6,703 bases of DNA, from positions 1 through 6,703 of the forward strand of contig CABTZP010000075.1 in assembly GCA_902489375.1 (NCBI GenBank). Direction: 5' to 3'. The stretch is from an uncultured Tissierellia bacterium (GTDB lineage: Bacteria; Bacillota; Clostridia; Tissierellales; Peptoniphilaceae). The position numbers and the translations under genes are program-made. Position 1 is the first letter of the stretch, and each line of letters starts with the position of its first letter. This document shows positions 5,652-6,703 of the stretch, in pieces. The notes beneath the pieces were generated by a model that worked only from the letters and a program-made list of their open reading frames with translations, had not been told where the DNA came from and did no database searches.

Positions 5652-6703
5652 ATGGCATTAAAGTATGCAGAACGTATGAGCAACATGAAGGCTTCTGAAA
5701 TTCGCGAGCTGTTGGCATTAACCCAGAAACCAGAGATCATTTCTTTCGCGGGAGGACTTCCTGCACCCGAGATGTTCCCCGTTGAGGCTTGGAAAAAGGC
5801 CAGTGACAAGGTTATGGATGAACAAGGCCAGGTCGCTCTTCAGTATGGCCCAACCGACGGTGTCCCAAGATTAAGAGAACACTTAATCCCCCGAATGGAA
5901 AAATTATTCTGCAAGAATGTCGACCCCAAAGACTTCTTAGTTCTTTCCGGCTCTCAGCAGGGTTTGGACTTTATGCCCAAGGTCATGATTGATAAGGATG
6001 ATTACATCATCGTTGAGTCTCCAACCTATTTAGGCGCTTTAAACGCTTTTAAAGCCTATCAGCCGCGTTTTATTGAAGTTCCTTCTGATGATGACGGCAT
6101 GGATCTGGATTACCTGGAAGAGCAGTTAAAGACCCATGAAAACGTTAAATTCTGCTACGCCATTCCTGATTTCCAGAACCCATCCGGAAGAACATGGTCC
6201 CTCGAAAAGAGAAAAGGATTGATGGACCTCGCGAATAAATATGACTTCGCGATTTTGGAAGATAACCCCTACGGCGAACTCCGTTTTGCCGGTGAAATTC
6301 TCCCCTCTTTACGTTCTATGGATACTGAAGGCCGCGTCGCTTTCATGGGCACCTTCTCCAAGATCCTCAGCCCTGGCATCCGTCTGGGTTGGTTCAACGC
6401 CGATCCCGAATTACTGGGCAAGTTCAATTTAATTAAGCAAGGTGCTGACCTCCAGTCCTCTACCCTTACCCAGCTGATCCTGGCTCAGTTCCTGGATGAC
6501 AATGATGTTGAAGAACACATCCAGAAGATCTGCGATCTTTATGGAAAGAGAAAAGACATCATGGTCGAATCCATGAAGAAGTACTTCCCTGAGGAAGTCA
6601 CCTTCACAAACCCCGAGGGCGGTCTCTTCCTGTGGGTCATGCTGCCGGAATACATTAATGGCCGTGATTTAGCAAAGAAAGCCATTGATAAGAAGGTCGC
6701 TTA
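5652..6703 (+). CDS. PLP-dependent fold-type I aminotransferase (2-aminoadipate aminotransferase/MocR C-terminal-like), 3'-truncated by window edge
   Basis: The frame is open from ATG 5652 to the window end (350 codons visible; such enzymes usually have about 390-400 residues, so roughly 40-50 are missing). The start is set by AAAGGAG seven bases upstream. Family features are FAGGLPAPEMFP (32-43), QYGPTDGVPRLRE (64-76), SGSQQGLD (99-106), substrate/PLP residues Asn176 (PDFQNPSG), Asp204 and Tyr207 (EDNPYGELRF), and the Schiff-base lysine Lys237 (GTFSKILSPGIRLGW) with Arg244. There is no N-terminal helix-turn-helix domain, so it is an enzyme rather than a MocR regulator. Relatives act on branched-chain, aromatic or 2-aminoadipate substrates with 2-oxoglutarate; the exact substrate cannot be read from this sequence. 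Its arginine codons are CGT/CGC/AGA with no CGG, unlike its neighbours, suggesting high expression. It is divergent from the operon that makes 2-oxoglutarate. Confidence 0.9.
   Translation, partial: MALKYAERMSNMKASEIRELLALTQKPEIISFAGGLPAPEMFPVEAWKKASDKVMDEQGQVALQYGPTDGVPRLREHLIPRMEKLFCKNVDPKDFLVLSGSQQGLDFMPKVMIDKDDYIIVESPTYLGALNAFKAYQPRFIEVPSDDDGMDLDYLEEQLKTHENVKFCYAIPDFQNPSGRTWSLEKRKGLMDLANKYDFAILEDNPYGELRFAGEILPSLRSMDTEGRVAFMGTFSKILSPGIRLGWFNADPELLGKFNLIKQGADLQSSTLTQLILAQFLDDNDVEEHIQKICDLYGKRKDIMVESMKKYFPEEVTFTNPEGGLFLWVMLPEYINGRDLAKKAIDKKVA

Overview
The window looks like chromosomal DNA of an anaerobic or fermentative Firmicute of the class Clostridia, with mid-range G+C. The evidence is the strong AAGGAGG-type ribosome binding sites on every complete gene, a classical A+T-rich sigma-A promoter, a short Aquifex-type aconitase, a roughly 450-residue Si-citrate synthase and a small NAD-type isocitrate dehydrogenase. 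A member near Eubacteriaceae would fit, but this is inference and no rRNA or other marker is present. There is no sign of a phage, transposon or CRISPR array.

Layout. (1) Bases 1-732, plus strand: 3' part of a fetB-like (UPF0014/YbbM) ABC permease gene whose start lies outside the window. (2) Bases 744-5119, minus strand: a compact three-gene operon read acn, icd, gltA (aconitase, NAD-dependent isocitrate dehydrogenase, citrate synthase). Junctions are a 4-base ATGA overlap and a 9-base gap, with each downstream ribosome binding site embedded in the end of the preceding gene. The operon converges on fetB, and its best terminator lies inside the fetB coding sequence. (3) Bases 5120-5651: a 532-base divergent regulatory region. 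It holds a candidate acn promoter surrounded by three copies of a 12-base motif, a strong promoter facing right, and a ~208-base structured 5' leader with a possible terminator hairpin. (4) Bases 5652-6703, plus strand: a PLP-dependent fold-type I aminotransferase, cut by the window end.

How the genes work together. The operon encodes the whole oxidative arm from oxaloacetate and acetyl-CoA to 2-oxoglutarate. In an anaerobe this usually supplies carbon for glutamate rather than running a full cycle. The divergent aminotransferase probably uses 2-oxoglutarate/glutamate as its amino acceptor/donor pair, so a shared control region is plausible but unproven. No wholly new enzyme system is visible. 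The least explained parts are the structured leader before the aminotransferase, the repeated motif around the acn promoter, and the terminator hidden in the fetB 3' end.
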